Assembly (NCBI GenBank): GCA_030536995.1
Contig: JAUNOY010000004.1
Location: forward strand, 1 to 64,000
Length of the DNA: 64,000 nt
Direction of reading: 5' to 3'
DNA from: Eubacteriales bacterium
GTDB taxonomy: Bacteria; Bacillota; Clostridia; Lachnospirales; Lachnospiraceae
In this document: in pieces, positions 8,071 through 17,369 of the stretch
How the letters are laid out: each line of letters starts with the position of its first letter
Position numbering within the stretch: the first letter of the stretch is position 1
The notes under the pieces: model-generated
Databases searched by the model: none
Seen by the model: only the letters and a program-made list of their open reading frames with translations
Told to the model about the DNA's origin: nothing
Translations under genes and position numbers: made by a program

Positions 8071-9444
8071 ATGGGAAAAATTTATGTGCTCGATACAAAT
8101 GTGTTGATTCAGGCGCCATATGCACTGGAGTGTTTTGAAGAAAATGAAGTGGTTTTACCAATGACAGTGCTGGAGGAATTGGATAATCTTAAAAAAGAGG
8201 AGGGAGAAAAAGGCGCAAATGTACGAAATACTATACGGATTCTTGAAATGTACAGAGGAAAACGGAATTTATTAGAGGGTGTGCCTACAGAGAACGGAGG
8301 AATTCTTCGTGTGGAAAAAAACTATAGGAATGTAGAGCTGCCTCCGGAATTTCAGGAATATAAATCAGATAACAGAATTTTGAAAGTATGTATCGGATTG
8401 TCAGAGGAACGGGAAGAAAAGGTGATCCTTGTGACAAAAGATATTCTTTTACGTATTAAAGCCCAAATGCTTGGAATTCAGGCGGAAGATTTTGCGGCAG
8501 AACAGGTTGCGGGGCATGAAGAACAGTACCTGGGGAGAAAAGAGGTTTTTGTGCCGGAAGAGCTGTTCAAGGATTTTAAGAAAAAAGGTGTTCCTGTTCA
8601 AATGGTATATTGTTGTGATGAGAATGGGAATTGTATGCATCCGGAGTTATTTGAAAATGAATTTGTTATATTAAAGGCAGACCAGTCATCAAAGAAAACA
8701 CAGTTGGGAAGGGTAGAAAAAGGTGTGATTCGTAAGCTTGAATATAAGAAAATAAAACCTTATGGAGTTACCCCGAGGAATGTGGGACAGTATTTTCTTC
8801 AGGAAGCATTGATGCAGTCCGCAGAGAAAGCGCCGCTTGTTATTGTAAAGGGAATGGCCGGAACAAGTAAAACCTTTTATTCGCTGGCGGTAGGATTGGA
8901 AAAATTACTGAATAATCCTTCGGGAGAGTACCGGAGGATACTGATATGCAGACCAAACGCTTTGTTTGATTCAGATATTGGTTTTCTTCCCGGGGATGAG
9001 CAGGAAAAAATATCACCCCTGATGCGTCCGATTATGGATAATCTGGAACAGCTTGTGGATTCCAGTGACAGTGAAAGATATTTGGATGAACGGGAATTAA
9101 ATGACAAAATACAGGAGATTTTTGATAGGGGACTGATTCAGACAGAAGCACTGAATTTTATTCGGGGAAGATCTATCATAAAGACATATTTGATTATTGA
9201 TGAAGCACAGAATATGACGCCTGCGCAGATAAAAGGAATTATTACGCGTGCAGGAAAAGAGACGAAGATTATTCTTCTTGGGGATCCAAACCAGATTGAC
9301 AGACCGTATCTGGATGACAGAACAAATGGACTCAGTTATGCGTCTGAGCATATGAAAGGCAGTCCGTTGTGTTGGCAAATTACACTTCTTCCGGAAGAGT
9401 GCGAGAGATCATCCCTTGCAATGGATGCAATTCGACGTCTGTAA
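8071..9444 (+). CDS. PIN domain-PhoH family ATPase
   Basis: A 457-residue fusion of an N-terminal PIN nuclease domain (about 1-135; KIYVLDTNVLIQAPYALECF at the start, with the conserved D of VLDTN and a later TKD) and a C-terminal PhoH-like ATPase (about 225-455). In the ATPase the P-loop reads GMAGTSKTF, with serine replacing the usual glycine before KT, and Walker B is LIIDEAQNM. This arrangement (YlaK/PhoH2 type) couples an ATP-driven RNA helicase-like motor with a ribonuclease. Some relatives are toxin-antitoxin modules, but no antitoxin-like small gene is seen immediately upstream. A 250-bp spacer precedes it. Confidence 0.9.
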   Translation: MGKIYVLDTNVLIQAPYALECFEENEVVLPMTVLEELDNLKKEEGEKGANVRNTIRILEMYRGKRNLLEGVPTENGGILRVEKNYRNVELPPEFQEYKSDNRILKVCIGLSEEREEKVILVTKDILLRIKAQMLGIQAEDFAAEQVAGHEEQYLGRKEVFVPEELFKDFKKKGVPVQMVYCCDENGNCMHPELFENEFVILKADQSSKKTQLGRVEKGVIRKLEYKKIKPYGVTPRNVGQYFLQEALMQSAEKAPLVIVKGMAGTSKTFYSLAVGLEKLLNNPSGEYRRILICRPNALFDSDIGFLPGDEQEKISPLMRPIMDNLEQLVDSSDSERYLDERELNDKIQEIFDRGLIQTEALNFIRGRSIIKTYLIIDEAQNMTPAQIKGIITRAGKETKIILLGDPNQIDRPYLDDRTNGLSYASEHMKGSPLCWQITLLPEECERSSLAMDAIRRL

Positions 9445-9500
9445 AAAGATGCTGCGGTGAAGAGATTGGAAATAACTAAATATTTAAGAAGGTGAACAAT

Positions 9501-10157
9501 TTGGATTATAAAGAGATACTGCGAAATGAAGAAGTAAAAATGTATTTAAAAAAAGGAAATGAAAACCTTGGTATATTGGGATATACAGACCATTCAGAGA
9601 AACACTGTGCAATTGTTGCAAAAAGGGCAGGGATGATTCTGTCTAAATTCGGACATTCTGAACATGAAATCTATCTGGCTCAAATTGCGGGAGCTATGCA
9701 TGATATTGGGAATGTAGTCAATAGAAAAAATCATGGAGAATATGGAGCGCTTCTGGCAAATTCTATTTTGGAAAAACTGGATGTTCCGTTGGAGGACAGG
9801 GTAATTATTATGTCTGCCATTGGAAATCACGATGAATCTACCGGAGAGGCTGTTGATGCCGTATCAGCTGCGCTCATTCTGGCAGATAAAACGGATGTTA
9901 GAAGAAATCGTGTAAGAAATAAGGATAAAGCATGTTTTGACAAACATGACCGTGTGAATTATGCTGTTACAAATGCAACGGTAAAAGTAAGTGAACAGAA
10001 GCATCTTATTACTTTAAACTTGCAGATTGATGAGGAAATCTGCACAATGTATGAGTATTTTGAAATCTTCCTTGGAAGGATGATGATGTGCAGAAAAGCT
10101 GCGGAATTATTGGGAGCCAGATTTAAACTGACTGCAAATGGAAGCAAGGTTTTGTGA
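9501..10157 (+). CDS. HD domain-containing protein
   Basis: A 218-residue cytosolic HD-superfamily metal-dependent phosphohydrolase. Metal ligands are visible: DHSEKHC early, AGAMHDIGNV (the HD doublet), GNHDES and ADKTDVRR, matching HDIG-type phosphohydrolases. The substrate is unknown; related proteins hydrolyse nucleotides or (p)ppGpp-like molecules but no second domain tells which. TTG at 9501 is preferred because AGAAGGTG is optimally placed before it; an in-frame GTG at 9492 overlaps that ribosome binding site. It follows the PhoH gene by 56 bp and may be co-transcribed. Confidence 0.8.
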   Translation: MDYKEILRNEEVKMYLKKGNENLGILGYTDHSEKHCAIVAKRAGMILSKFGHSEHEIYLAQIAGAMHDIGNVVNRKNHGEYGALLANSILEKLDVPLEDRVIIMSAIGNHDESTGEAVDAVSAALILADKTDVRRNRVRNKDKACFDKHDRVNYAVTNATVKVSEQKHLITLNLQIDEEICTMYEYFEIFLGRMMMCRKAAELLGARFKLTANGSKVL

Positions 10158-10253
10158 AAATCTGTTAAGATAAGTATTTTTATTCATCCATAATCGGAAT
10201 CAGGTGTTATAATAGACTGTATAGATAATAATATGGATTCCGGGAGGGATAAT

Positions 10254-11120
10254 ATGTGGATAATTTATGCGTTTGGTTCAGCATTGTTTGCGGGAATTAC
10301 TTCTGTTTTGGCAAAGTGTGGAATTAAAAAAACAGATTCTACAGTTGCTACTGCACTGCGCACAATCATTGTACTCATTTTTTCGTGGATAATGGTTTTT
10401 ATAGTAGGTTCTCAGTCGCAGATTGGTGCCATTGAAAAAAGAGCATGGTTTTTTCTGATTCTTTCAGGAATATCCACAGGAGCATCCTGGCTTTGCTATT
10501 TTAAGGCATTACAGCTGGGAGACGTAAATAAGGTAGTTCCCATTGATAAATCAAGTGTGATTTTAACAATTTTGCTGGCGTTTTTGTTTTTGCATGAGAA
10601 AATTGATTTTCCAAAGGGAATAGGAGTTATTTTGATCGGAGCAGGAACTTTTCTGATGATTGAAAAAAAGAAAATGTCATCAGAAGGACAGAAGAGAGGC
10701 AGCTCATGGTTCTTTTATGCTGTGGGTTCTGCAGCTTTTGCAAGTCTTACTTCTATTTTCGGAAAAGTGGGAATCAGTAATATTGAGTCGAATCTGGGGA
10801 CTGCGATACGTACAGGAGTAGTTCTTGTGATGGCGTGGGCTATGGTATATATAACCGGAAAACAAAAAGCAGTGAAAAATATTTCTCGCAGGGAACTTGG
10901 ATTTATTTCTCTGTCCGGGCTTGCAACAGGAGCATCCTGGTTATGCTATTACAGAGCATTACAGGATGGTCCTGCAAGCATCGTTGTTCCAATTGACAAG
11001 TTAAGTATCCTTGTTACGGTGTTGTTTTCCTATCTTGTATTTGGGGAACGTCTGTCGAAGAAGGCGTGGGCAGGTCTGGCTGCAATCGTAGCAGGTACTC
11101 TGATTATGGTAATTTCGTGA
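10254..11120 (+). CDS. EamA (DMT) family transporter
   Basis: A 288-residue drug/metabolite-superfamily transporter with two EamA repeats (about 2-140 and 150-288), ten helices in total. The two halves are visibly homologous: each contains GASWLCYFKALQLGD or GASWLCYYRALQDGP followed by a VVPIDK segment. That duplication is normal for the family. ATG at 10254 follows GGGAGGG. EamA members export amino acids, nucleosides or other metabolites; the substrate is not identifiable. Nothing around it forms an operon. Confidence 0.85.
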   Translation: MWIIYAFGSALFAGITSVLAKCGIKKTDSTVATALRTIIVLIFSWIMVFIVGSQSQIGAIEKRAWFFLILSGISTGASWLCYFKALQLGDVNKVVPIDKSSVILTILLAFLFLHEKIDFPKGIGVILIGAGTFLMIEKKKMSSEGQKRGSSWFFYAVGSAAFASLTSIFGKVGISNIESNLGTAIRTGVVLVMAWAMVYITGKQKAVKNISRRELGFISLSGLATGASWLCYYRALQDGPASIVVPIDKLSILVTVLFSYLVFGERLSKKAWAGLAAIVAGTLIMVIS

Positions 11121-11137
11121 TACAAATTTATAATAGA

Positions 11138-11470
11138 TTACATATCTTCTATATCTAACATTTTGATTATTTTAGCAGGAACACCTCCTACAACAACATT
11201 TTCCGGGACATTTTTTGTGACGACTGAACCTGCGGCAATGATAGAGCCGTTTTCAATTGTTACACCCGGAACAATGGTGGCATTTGAGCCTATCCAGACG
11301 TTTTCTCCAATCACAATCGGAGCAGGATGTAAGGTGCTTCGTTTTTTCGGCAGAAAATCGTGGTTTATCAGGCATTGGTTGGCAACGAATTGTCAGGGTG
11401 GAGTGGACAGGATTACGAAAAATTAAATATTGTTGCCACCTATAATTTGATTTGTATGAAAAATATATAA
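11138..11470 (-). pseudogene. hexapeptide-repeat acetyltransferase, decayed
   Basis: Read on the minus strand, the stretch from about 11335 to the TAA at 11138-11140 encodes the left-handed beta-helix and C-terminus of a Maa/LacA-type acyltransferase: [20 protein letters not shown], then [20 protein letters not shown] and [11 protein letters not shown]. Before it, [10 protein letters not shown] and [17 protein letters not shown] are in different frames, so at least one indel lies near 11390. Upstream, QIIGGNNI and then stops are seen and the N-terminal half is missing. This is a gene relic lying between two convergent units. Confidence 0.75.
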
Positions 11471-11680
11471 AAGTATAAAAATGCCTGTATATTAATTGGG
11501 GTATTTCCTGTAGGATAAGAAAGAAAAAGGAAATCTTTTGAACTTATGGGAATGAAAAAATTATGAGATTGACGGATAAAGATACAGATGACAAAAAACA
11601 ACGTGAAAAAAAATACGGTCAATTTCTTTCCGTTTCTGATAAGTATTGTCGTATTTGGTAAGGTGGACAGACAGAGAATA
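11471..11680. other. AT-rich spacer with no gene
   Basis: The frames that remain open here encode only low-complexity Phe/Ile-rich strings with no ribosome binding site. Probably decayed upstream sequence of the acetyltransferase relic. Confidence 0.5.
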
Positions 11681-11723
11681 AAAACAGCGTGAAATTTCCT
11701 GTTGGAAAGCTTCACGCTGTTTT
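11681..11723 (-). terminator. terminator of the pdu operon
   Basis: Stem AAAACAGCGTGAA (11681-11693) / TTCACGCTGTTTT (11711-11723), directly after the pduO stop. On the minus strand the stem ends in a T-rich run. Confidence 0.85.
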
Positions 11724-11726
11724 GCT

Positions 11727-12287
11727 TTATCTGTCTTTTAGGATTTTTCTTACAATCTGATCCTGAATTTCGCTGTTTTTTTCATGCTCTACTTTATAAT
11801 CGGTATATCTTGCACAGATATAGAGATAGTCAGAAAGACGGTTGATATATTGTACAGCTTTTGCATCAGAACCATAATTCTGAGAAACTCTGCGAAAACG
11901 ACGTTCTGCTCGTCTTGCGACGGCTCTGGCGAAATCCAGTCTTGCAGACAGTTCACAGCCGCCGTAAAGAACAAATTCTTTGACTCTTGGAAAGGCTGCT
12001 TCCATTTCGTCAATAGCGTGTTCCAAAGCAGTTGTTTCCTCCTGGGAGAAACGGTAATTCAAATCTCTGGGATCTGCAATGCCTGCCATAATCTGAATCA
12101 GGTTTCTCTGAATATGAGACAGCTCTTCTTTGGACTCATCGTCAGAAAGAACTTTGGCAAGACCAATACAGCTGCTTAACTCATCAATTGTACCAAGCAG
12201 CTCAATACGGTCGTCAGATTTGGATACGCTGAGACCGTTCATTAGAGAAGTAGTTCCTCTGTCTCCGTTTTTTGTATAAACTTTCAT
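11727..12287 (-). CDS. pduO: PduO-type cob(I)alamin adenosyltransferase
   Basis: A 186-residue PduO-family ATP:cob(I)alamin adenosyltransferase, which makes adenosylcobalamin, the cofactor of the diol dehydratase encoded upstream. The ATP-binding N-terminus KVYTKNGDRGTTSL (TKxGDxGxT motif, residues 2-15), GTIDELSSCIGLAK, and the cobalamin/ATP-lining ARAVARRAERR (about 122-132) with INRLSDYLYICARY near the end are all intact. It lacks the C-terminal DUF336 domain of some PduO proteins. Its ATG overlaps the stop of pduH (ATGA), so it is the last gene of the operon and is translationally coupled. Confidence 0.92.
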   Translation of the reverse strand: MKVYTKNGDRGTTSLMNGLSVSKSDDRIELLGTIDELSSCIGLAKVLSDDESKEELSHIQRNLIQIMAGIADPRDLNYRFSQEETTALEHAIDEMEAAFPRVKEFVLYGGCELSARLDFARAVARRAERRFRRVSQNYGSDAKAVQYINRLSDYLYICARYTDYKVEHEKNSEIQDQIVRKILKDR

Positions 12288-12652
12288 ATTCCAAACTCCT
12301 TATTCATAGTGGCAGAAGGCTGATCTTTAAAGGGCAGTTTTTTGATTGCCCGGGCGCTGTTGGCGCCGATGTTCCGACACTGCAGCCGGGTAGGGGTGAG
12401 GTAACTTTCTATATTCCGCCCCTTTTCCAGTCCGCGCATTTTCAGGCAGACGGCAGTGCCGAAGATACCGATACCGGAACCGAGCATGGAGTCCCGGGCT
12501 GCTTTAAAAGCAAGCTGCTCCATACATTCATTTGGAAATTCCTCGATGTCGTAGAAAACGCCCTCTTCTTCGATTCCGGCACAGACCTCTTTCAGGACAG
12601 ATGGATCAGCCTCATGTGTGTAAATAAATATGGAAGGTTTCTTGATGATCAT
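12284..12652 (-). CDS. pduH: diol dehydratase reactivase, small subunit
   Basis: A 122-residue PduH/DdrB homologue. Together with PduG it exchanges damaged cobalamin for intact adenosylcobalamin in the dehydratase, swapping with the medium subunit, which it resembles. The resemblance is visible: EVCAGIEEEGV and ARDSMLGSGIGIFGT parallel the GIEEEG and [11 protein letters not shown] motifs of PduD. Start at ATG 12652 (after AGGGAG), 12 bp after the pduG stop; a longer upstream reading would overlap pduG out of frame. Position between pduG and pduO is canonical. Confidence 0.85.
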   Translation of the reverse strand: MIIKKPSIFIYTHEADPSVLKEVCAGIEEEGVFYDIEEFPNECMEQLAFKAARDSMLGSGIGIFGTAVCLKMRGLEKGRNIESYLTPTRLQCRNIGANSARAIKKLPFKDQPSATMNKEFGI

Positions 12653-12663
12653 AATAACACTCC

Positions 12664-14478
12664 CTATTTGTTTTCGCCAAGATAGGACAATACAAGACCT
12701 GTTGCAACTGCGTTTCTTGGACCTTCTGTTCCGCGTATATTGCCGCGACCGCAAACGATTCGATAGTCTGTAAACGCTTCTGTGAGCATTTCAGGTATCT
12801 CGAAATCCTCTGCGGAGCCTCCTACAAGGACAACTGTGGAAATGTTCTTCAGATTGTGTCCCGGCGCAACCTTGCGAAGCGCACGAAATGCGTTGGTGAT
12901 AAAAACCTTGCGTTTGGCTTCCCGGCGAACCTGGACAATTTTTTCCATTGGGATATCTTCTTCAAGGCGAATCATTCCATTATCAGTGAGAAGACAGACT
13001 CTTCCAAAGAAGCGCGGGTCAATAGATTCATCTACAAAGGTCATCTGTCCGTTTTCCATTCTCATATGAAAGAGACTTTCAACCTTTGCAAGAGGGTAGC
13101 GCTTAATCTGTTCTGCAACGTGACGGTCACTTAAACCAAGTTCTGTCTGAATAAGCATGGAAACAAGTTCTCCGGCTCCTGCCTGATGAGTTGTGACGAC
13201 ATTGCTGTCATTGGAAATGACAGCGGCGTCTGTAGAGCCGCCTCCCATATCCAGAATAGCCAGAGGAAGCTGTGTTCCAGGTGTTGTCAAAGCTCCGAGA
13301 CTTGCCATAATTGCCTCCACACCGGCAACTTTTACCTTGGTGTTAAGGTCTGCACTTAAACGGGTGGCAATTTCCTGCATTGGAAGTTTCTGGGTTTTGA
13401 CCATGGCAGCGATTCCTACGGCTTTTTCAAGACAGGTTTCGCCAGCCAGAGCACCGGAGATCAGAACGGGGGCAAGGGTATCGATTGCCAGAATATCCGT
13501 AATCCGGATGTCTGCTTCGCTGCTTTTATCCAGATGGCTCATTCCTGTACGGATACGGGAAAGCATGTTGCCTACATTTGTATCCGGCTGTCCGCTGATG
13601 TCGTGAATATCCCCCGCATCAGAAGCGGCAGCCATAATCTTGTCAGCACCCTCATCCAAACTGATAGTAATGTTGCGGTCGCCGTAGAAATAAATTTCTC
13701 CTGCCGGAAGTACATTTTCGTGGACATTGCCCCCGGGAGTTTTCAGAACAACTGCGCTGCGTTTACCAATCAGACTTTTTGCAATCGGGGTGACAGTGCG
13801 TGTTTCTTCCGCGCTTAGACCCAGAAGAGTAGCGATTCCGTATGGATTGGAAAGCATACGGATTGTCTGACCGGGAAGTGCTACTTCAATAGCTGCAGGA
13901 ACACCGTCAGGAAGACGGTCAATCCGGCGGACTTCGTCGATGATCGGGACTTTTTTGTTCAGACGGTTTTCTACAAGAACAGCCTCGTCAGCCTGAAGGA
14001 TAATGCCCACGATGTTAAGTTCATTATATCGGTTTACAATAGCGGCTACTTTTTCGTAGCTGTGTTCGGCAGAAGCAGCAAGGATATAGTCGGTATCAGG
14101 GACTGCGCGGGAGATATTTTCAATCAGAAGGATTTCTCCTACGGCCTGACCGGCTCCTGCTGGAGTGGAAGGATTATGACCGATCATGGAAGAATCAGTG
14201 ATAACTGTTTCCGTCAGAGTTTCCATTGCAGTGTCGCCAATGACAGGGGCGGCCTCATTGAGGCGCACCAGATCAAGGTCAGAGGTTTCTTTGCCAATTC
14301 GGCTCATTGCCAGTTTTAGAGCGTTTTTGACAGAATAGACATTCTCAATGGTACCCTTGGTTCCAGTAGTAGGGCAGGAGGCACTTGTCAGAAATCTCAG
14401 ATTACCGTCAGGTGTTACTTCACCAACACATACTTCAGTTGTAGAATTTCCTATATCAACACCTGCGATATAACTCAA
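12664..14478 (-). CDS. pduG: diol dehydratase reactivase ATPase, large subunit
   Basis: A 604-residue DdrA/PduG-type reactivase, an actin/Hsp70-fold ATPase. N-terminal phosphate motif YIAGVDIGNSTTEVCVG (residues 3-19), central GGGSTDAAVI second phosphate loop, and VVLVGGSAEDFEIPEMLTEA adenosine motif near residue 550 are present. The enzyme uses ATP to release inactivated cobalamin from the dehydratase. Length equals that of enteric homologues (about 610). Its start overlaps the pduE stop by four bases (ATGA). Confidence 0.93.
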   Translation of the reverse strand: MSYIAGVDIGNSTTEVCVGEVTPDGNLRFLTSASCPTTGTKGTIENVYSVKNALKLAMSRIGKETSDLDLVRLNEAAPVIGDTAMETLTETVITDSSMIGHNPSTPAGAGQAVGEILLIENISRAVPDTDYILAASAEHSYEKVAAIVNRYNELNIVGIILQADEAVLVENRLNKKVPIIDEVRRIDRLPDGVPAAIEVALPGQTIRMLSNPYGIATLLGLSAEETRTVTPIAKSLIGKRSAVVLKTPGGNVHENVLPAGEIYFYGDRNITISLDEGADKIMAAASDAGDIHDISGQPDTNVGNMLSRIRTGMSHLDKSSEADIRITDILAIDTLAPVLISGALAGETCLEKAVGIAAMVKTQKLPMQEIATRLSADLNTKVKVAGVEAIMASLGALTTPGTQLPLAILDMGGGSTDAAVISNDSNVVTTHQAGAGELVSMLIQTELGLSDRHVAEQIKRYPLAKVESLFHMRMENGQMTFVDESIDPRFFGRVCLLTDNGMIRLEEDIPMEKIVQVRREAKRKVFITNAFRALRKVAPGHNLKNISTVVLVGGSAEDFEIPEMLTEAFTDYRIVCGRGNIRGTEGPRNAVATGLVLSYLGENK

Positions 14479-14867
14479 AGTAAGATTCCCCTCTTTTCGT
14501 ATACTTCAGCGGCCTCCATAACAAGGCGCGCACAGTTTTTGGCATTGTATTTTTCAAGAAGCTCCTGCGCCATGAGAACCAGCTCTAACTTGGTAGAACG
14601 ATTTGGGCGCAGCTTGTCGTACATTTTCAGAATAACATCGTCCGGAACATCAACCAGCTCTGCAGCACGTTCGAAGTTTTTCTCCATAGGAGTATTTCCG
14701 GCTTCAAGAGCAACCTGTCCCTGTGCTTTGAGGATTTCTTTGGAAATCTTGATGTCATCCGGTCCTACGTGGTCTTTTAATACTTCATCCAGAGTAATAT
14801 CTGTGAATTTTTTACCGGTTCTGGATGTGATTTTCTCTTTTTCATGTTCTGCTAAAGGATATCTCAT
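14475..14867 (-). CDS. pduE: propanediol/glycerol dehydratase, small subunit
   Basis: The 130-residue gamma subunit of B12-dependent diol/glycerol dehydratase. The core FTDITLDEVLKDHVGPDDI, NFERAAELVDVPDD and LRPNRSTKLELV matches PduE/GldE. It is shorter than the Salmonella PduE (about 173) because the N-terminal encapsulation-like extension is absent; it begins at the conserved YPLA segment, like glycerol-dehydratase small subunits. The stop of pduD lies immediately upstream (adjacent genes at 14867/14868). Confidence 0.92.
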   Translation of the reverse strand: MRYPLAEHEKEKITSRTGKKFTDITLDEVLKDHVGPDDIKISKEILKAQGQVALEAGNTPMEKNFERAAELVDVPDDVILKMYDKLRPNRSTKLELVLMAQELLEKYNAKNCARLVMEAAEVYEKRGILL

Positions 14868-15560
14868 TTATTTGCCCTCCCATTCCACAGCGCCGACTGA
14901 AGGATCAAGCTGTTCTGTTTCAGCAATGTGCATAATAGCAGCTTTAACCTGATATTTCGGTCTGGACATCGGGTCGTTTGTACATGGAATCGGAACGACC
15001 TGTTCGCCTTTTACATATTTGGCTGCGTTCTGTCCGATCTGACGATAAGTTTCCAGAGTCATAAGCGGTGCCTGAGGAAACAGCTCCAGGTTGGAAAGAG
15101 GATATAAGTCTTTCTGATGGATTACGGTCGTTCCCTTGGACTGAATGCCGATGCCGATTCCGGAACCGGAATGTTTTGCTGCTTCCAGCGCCATGAAACA
15201 TACATCTGATGTGTCCAGTATCTTGATGACACGGGGAATCATACCTTCCTCCTCGATTCCTGCTTTCACATTTCTGAGTACGTCGTCAAGAGGGATGCCG
15301 CAGATGGTCTTTGTGATTTCTTTCTGGAACGCAGCGCCGACACCGATAACAACTTCTTTCGGATCTGTGCCCTTTTTGGCACGGGGATAATCTGCGTAGG
15401 AGGTTTTAACTTCGTTGATGCGTTCTTTTCCGACAAAAGAAGGAACTTCAGAAACAGGTGCAGCCTGAGGCGCAGGTGAAGCGGAGGAGTTCCCTGTCTG
15501 AGTCATCTGACTTAATACGGCATTTGTGATTTGTTTAATTAATTCTTCATTAATCTGCAT
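14868..15560 (-). CDS. pduD: propanediol/glycerol dehydratase, medium subunit
   Basis: The 230-residue beta subunit, which binds the lower face of cobalamin. Core motifs [43 protein letters not shown] and [20 protein letters not shown] match PduD/DhaB2. Residues 1-19, [19 protein letters not shown], form an amphipathic helix followed by an Ala/Pro/Ser linker; this is the layout of the known PduD encapsulation peptide that directs enzymes into bacterial microcompartments. The gene starts 16 bp after pduC with a good AGGAGGAGG site. Confidence 0.93.
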   Translation of the reverse strand: MQINEELIKQITNAVLSQMTQTGNSSASPAPQAAPVSEVPSFVGKERINEVKTSYADYPRAKKGTDPKEVVIGVGAAFQKEITKTICGIPLDDVLRNVKAGIEEEGMIPRVIKILDTSDVCFMALEAAKHSGSGIGIGIQSKGTTVIHQKDLYPLSNLELFPQAPLMTLETYRQIGQNAAKYVKGEQVVPIPCTNDPMSRPKYQVKAAIMHIAETEQLDPSVGAVEWEGK

Positions 15561-15575
15561 AGTCCTCCTCCTTTC

Positions 15576-17240
15576 TTAAATATCATTAGGATTGATGATG
15601 TGCGGGATTTTCTTAATCTCTTCCCAGCGTTCTCCGTCTACACGGTAGCCAGTTCCAGGACCCATGTAATCGTTTGGTGTATTGACTCCGGATAATACAT
15701 GGAAATTTTTGTCAAGGATTGCAGCTGTCTGCATATAGTCGCCGGCAACACGCTGCTTCAGCATATTGAGAACACTTTCCGCAACATCACTGAAACCTGA
15801 TTCTGCAAGTGCCTTTACAATATCAACACCTGTGATACCGCGTTTTAATACGTCTTCAGCAGCTGCAAGATCAGCGGTTACATCACGAGGAAGAGTATCC
15901 TTGCTTCCGTGAGCATAGGTAACTGCTTCAACCTGTTCATCGGAAATCGGAGACAGACCCAGATTGCGGAATACAGCCTGTACGGCACGGGCAGCTTTAT
16001 TTCTTACAAAGATTACCTGTTCTTCTGTGACCGGCTTCAGACCGCCGTCTACCTGCATATCACGCTGGAGAACATTGTAATCATCGAAATCTTCCGCATC
16101 AAAGTTGGAGCCTGCAAACATATTGTCGTAGTTTGGTTCTGCCGCATAGCCGGAGAAGATGAAGTCTGTTCCAGGAAGGAACTGCAGCATCGTTCTTGCA
16201 GTACGTCTCATGTCGGAGTTAGAGAAACTCTGGTCATTGGAGGATGCACACTCCAGACCGAGAAGAGCTGCAACAAGGTTCTCGGCAATTACTTCGCGGA
16301 TACCGGAAGGAACGGAACCTGTTACGCCGATACAGCTTACGGAACCATTCTGGATTCCCTGACTTCCTGCTCCCTTTGTGACAAAAAGACAGCGGCATTC
16401 AAGGTAAAGCATGGATTTCTTCTCGCTGCTTCCCATAAGTACCTCAGAACCGGAACCTGAAGTGAAACGGACCTTCAGACCGCGGGATGCATAGGCAGAG
16501 TTAAGAAATGCTTTGGAATACGGAGTATCGTCTCCGTCGATAAATACTTTTTCTGTTCCATATACAGAAAGAGTTTCTGCATAGGTGGTCAGACCGCGGA
16601 TACCAAGCTCCAGTTCAGTTGCTTCCTCCGCGGAACACTGTGTCAGTACGCCTGGACGCCCTACCTGGGAGCCAATGAGGAGGGCAATGGAGCTAAGAGG
16701 TGCGTAACGCGCAACGCCCATGGTGGTTTCCTCCTCTGCGAAACCGCGAAGAGCGCCTTCAGCAGCATCGGCGGCAATCTGAACCGGATCGTCTTTCAGG
16801 TTTGTGATGTGAGCCTGATTGCCGGGAGTCTTTCTTGCGCGGATTTTCTGCATACCCATCATAAGTTCTACAACGTTGAGATGGTTCATGACTTCAGCCA
16901 TCTTTGCAGGGGTGATACCGGAGATTAATTCCAGAATTTCTTTTCTGGAAACATGAATATCTACGATCATCCTTGCGATATCGAGAGAAGATACTGCCAT
17001 GGAGGCTTCTGTTTTTTCGATATTTATTGCATAATCGGCAATAAACTGATCGATGAAGTCAAAGTCTTCACGACGTTTGCCATCAAGTTCGGTGATCTTA
17101 CCGTTTTCAACTCTGACAGATGGTTTGGGGTCGTAGGGACTGCTCATGGCAACAAATCCCATTTCCGGCCATTCGTTGATGTAGCCGTCCAGATTTACAG
17201 GACGTGCATCAAGTGCTTCGATTCGTTTTGAACGTTTCAT
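15576..17240 (-). CDS. pduC: propanediol/glycerol dehydratase, large subunit
   Basis: The 554-residue catalytic alpha subunit of adenosylcobalamin-dependent diol/glycerol dehydratase. It converts 1,2-propanediol to propanal or glycerol to 3-hydroxypropanal by a radical mechanism in a TIM barrel. Full length for the family. Recognisable blocks: RPVNLDGYINEWPEMGFVAM near the N-terminus, SGSGSEVLMG, CIGVTGSVPSGIREV, and the C-terminal DKNFHVLSGVNTPNDYMGPG. Diol and glycerol specificity cannot be separated by eye. First gene of the operon, with AAGGAGA before the ATG. Confidence 0.95.
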   Translation of the reverse strand: MKRSKRIEALDARPVNLDGYINEWPEMGFVAMSSPYDPKPSVRVENGKITELDGKRREDFDFIDQFIADYAINIEKTEASMAVSSLDIARMIVDIHVSRKEILELISGITPAKMAEVMNHLNVVELMMGMQKIRARKTPGNQAHITNLKDDPVQIAADAAEGALRGFAEEETTMGVARYAPLSSIALLIGSQVGRPGVLTQCSAEEATELELGIRGLTTYAETLSVYGTEKVFIDGDDTPYSKAFLNSAYASRGLKVRFTSGSGSEVLMGSSEKKSMLYLECRCLFVTKGAGSQGIQNGSVSCIGVTGSVPSGIREVIAENLVAALLGLECASSNDQSFSNSDMRRTARTMLQFLPGTDFIFSGYAAEPNYDNMFAGSNFDAEDFDDYNVLQRDMQVDGGLKPVTEEQVIFVRNKAARAVQAVFRNLGLSPISDEQVEAVTYAHGSKDTLPRDVTADLAAAEDVLKRGITGVDIVKALAESGFSDVAESVLNMLKQRVAGDYMQTAAILDKNFHVLSGVNTPNDYMGPGTGYRVDGERWEEIKKIPHIINPNDI

Positions 17241-17293
17241 AATGTGTCTCCTTACAAAAAATCAGTGGATAATACCACATGTTTATTTTGCAT

Positions 17294-17327
17294 CCGTTCC
17301 TATGCCGTTTAAGGAGCATAACGGAAC
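17294..17327 (-). promoter_or_regulatory. inverted repeat in the pdu leader
   Basis: GTTCCTATGC (17296-17305) and GCATAACGGAAC (17316-17327) form an imperfect inverted repeat just downstream of the predicted pdu promoter, roughly +7 to +40. It could be an operator for a regulator or an RNA hairpin. No T tract follows, so it is not a terminator. Confidence 0.4.
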
Positions 17328-17340
17328 ATTGTTACTTTAG

Positions 17341-17369
17341 AGTATACTACAATTACAACAAAATAGCAA
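17341..17369 (-). promoter_or_regulatory. pdu operon promoter
   Basis: On the minus strand TTGCTA (17364-17369 on plus), 17 bp, TATACT (17341-17346). Start of transcription near 17334, about 95 nt before pduC. No B12-box was seen in this leader. Confidence 0.55.

Noticed and set aside
8071..9444. PIN-PhoH as a toxin-antitoxin pair
   Set aside because: No small antitoxin-like gene lies directly upstream; only a 250-bp spacer.
11440..11715. Phe/Ile-rich minus-strand frame before the pdu terminator
   Set aside because: Low complexity, no ribosome binding site, overlaps the terminator.
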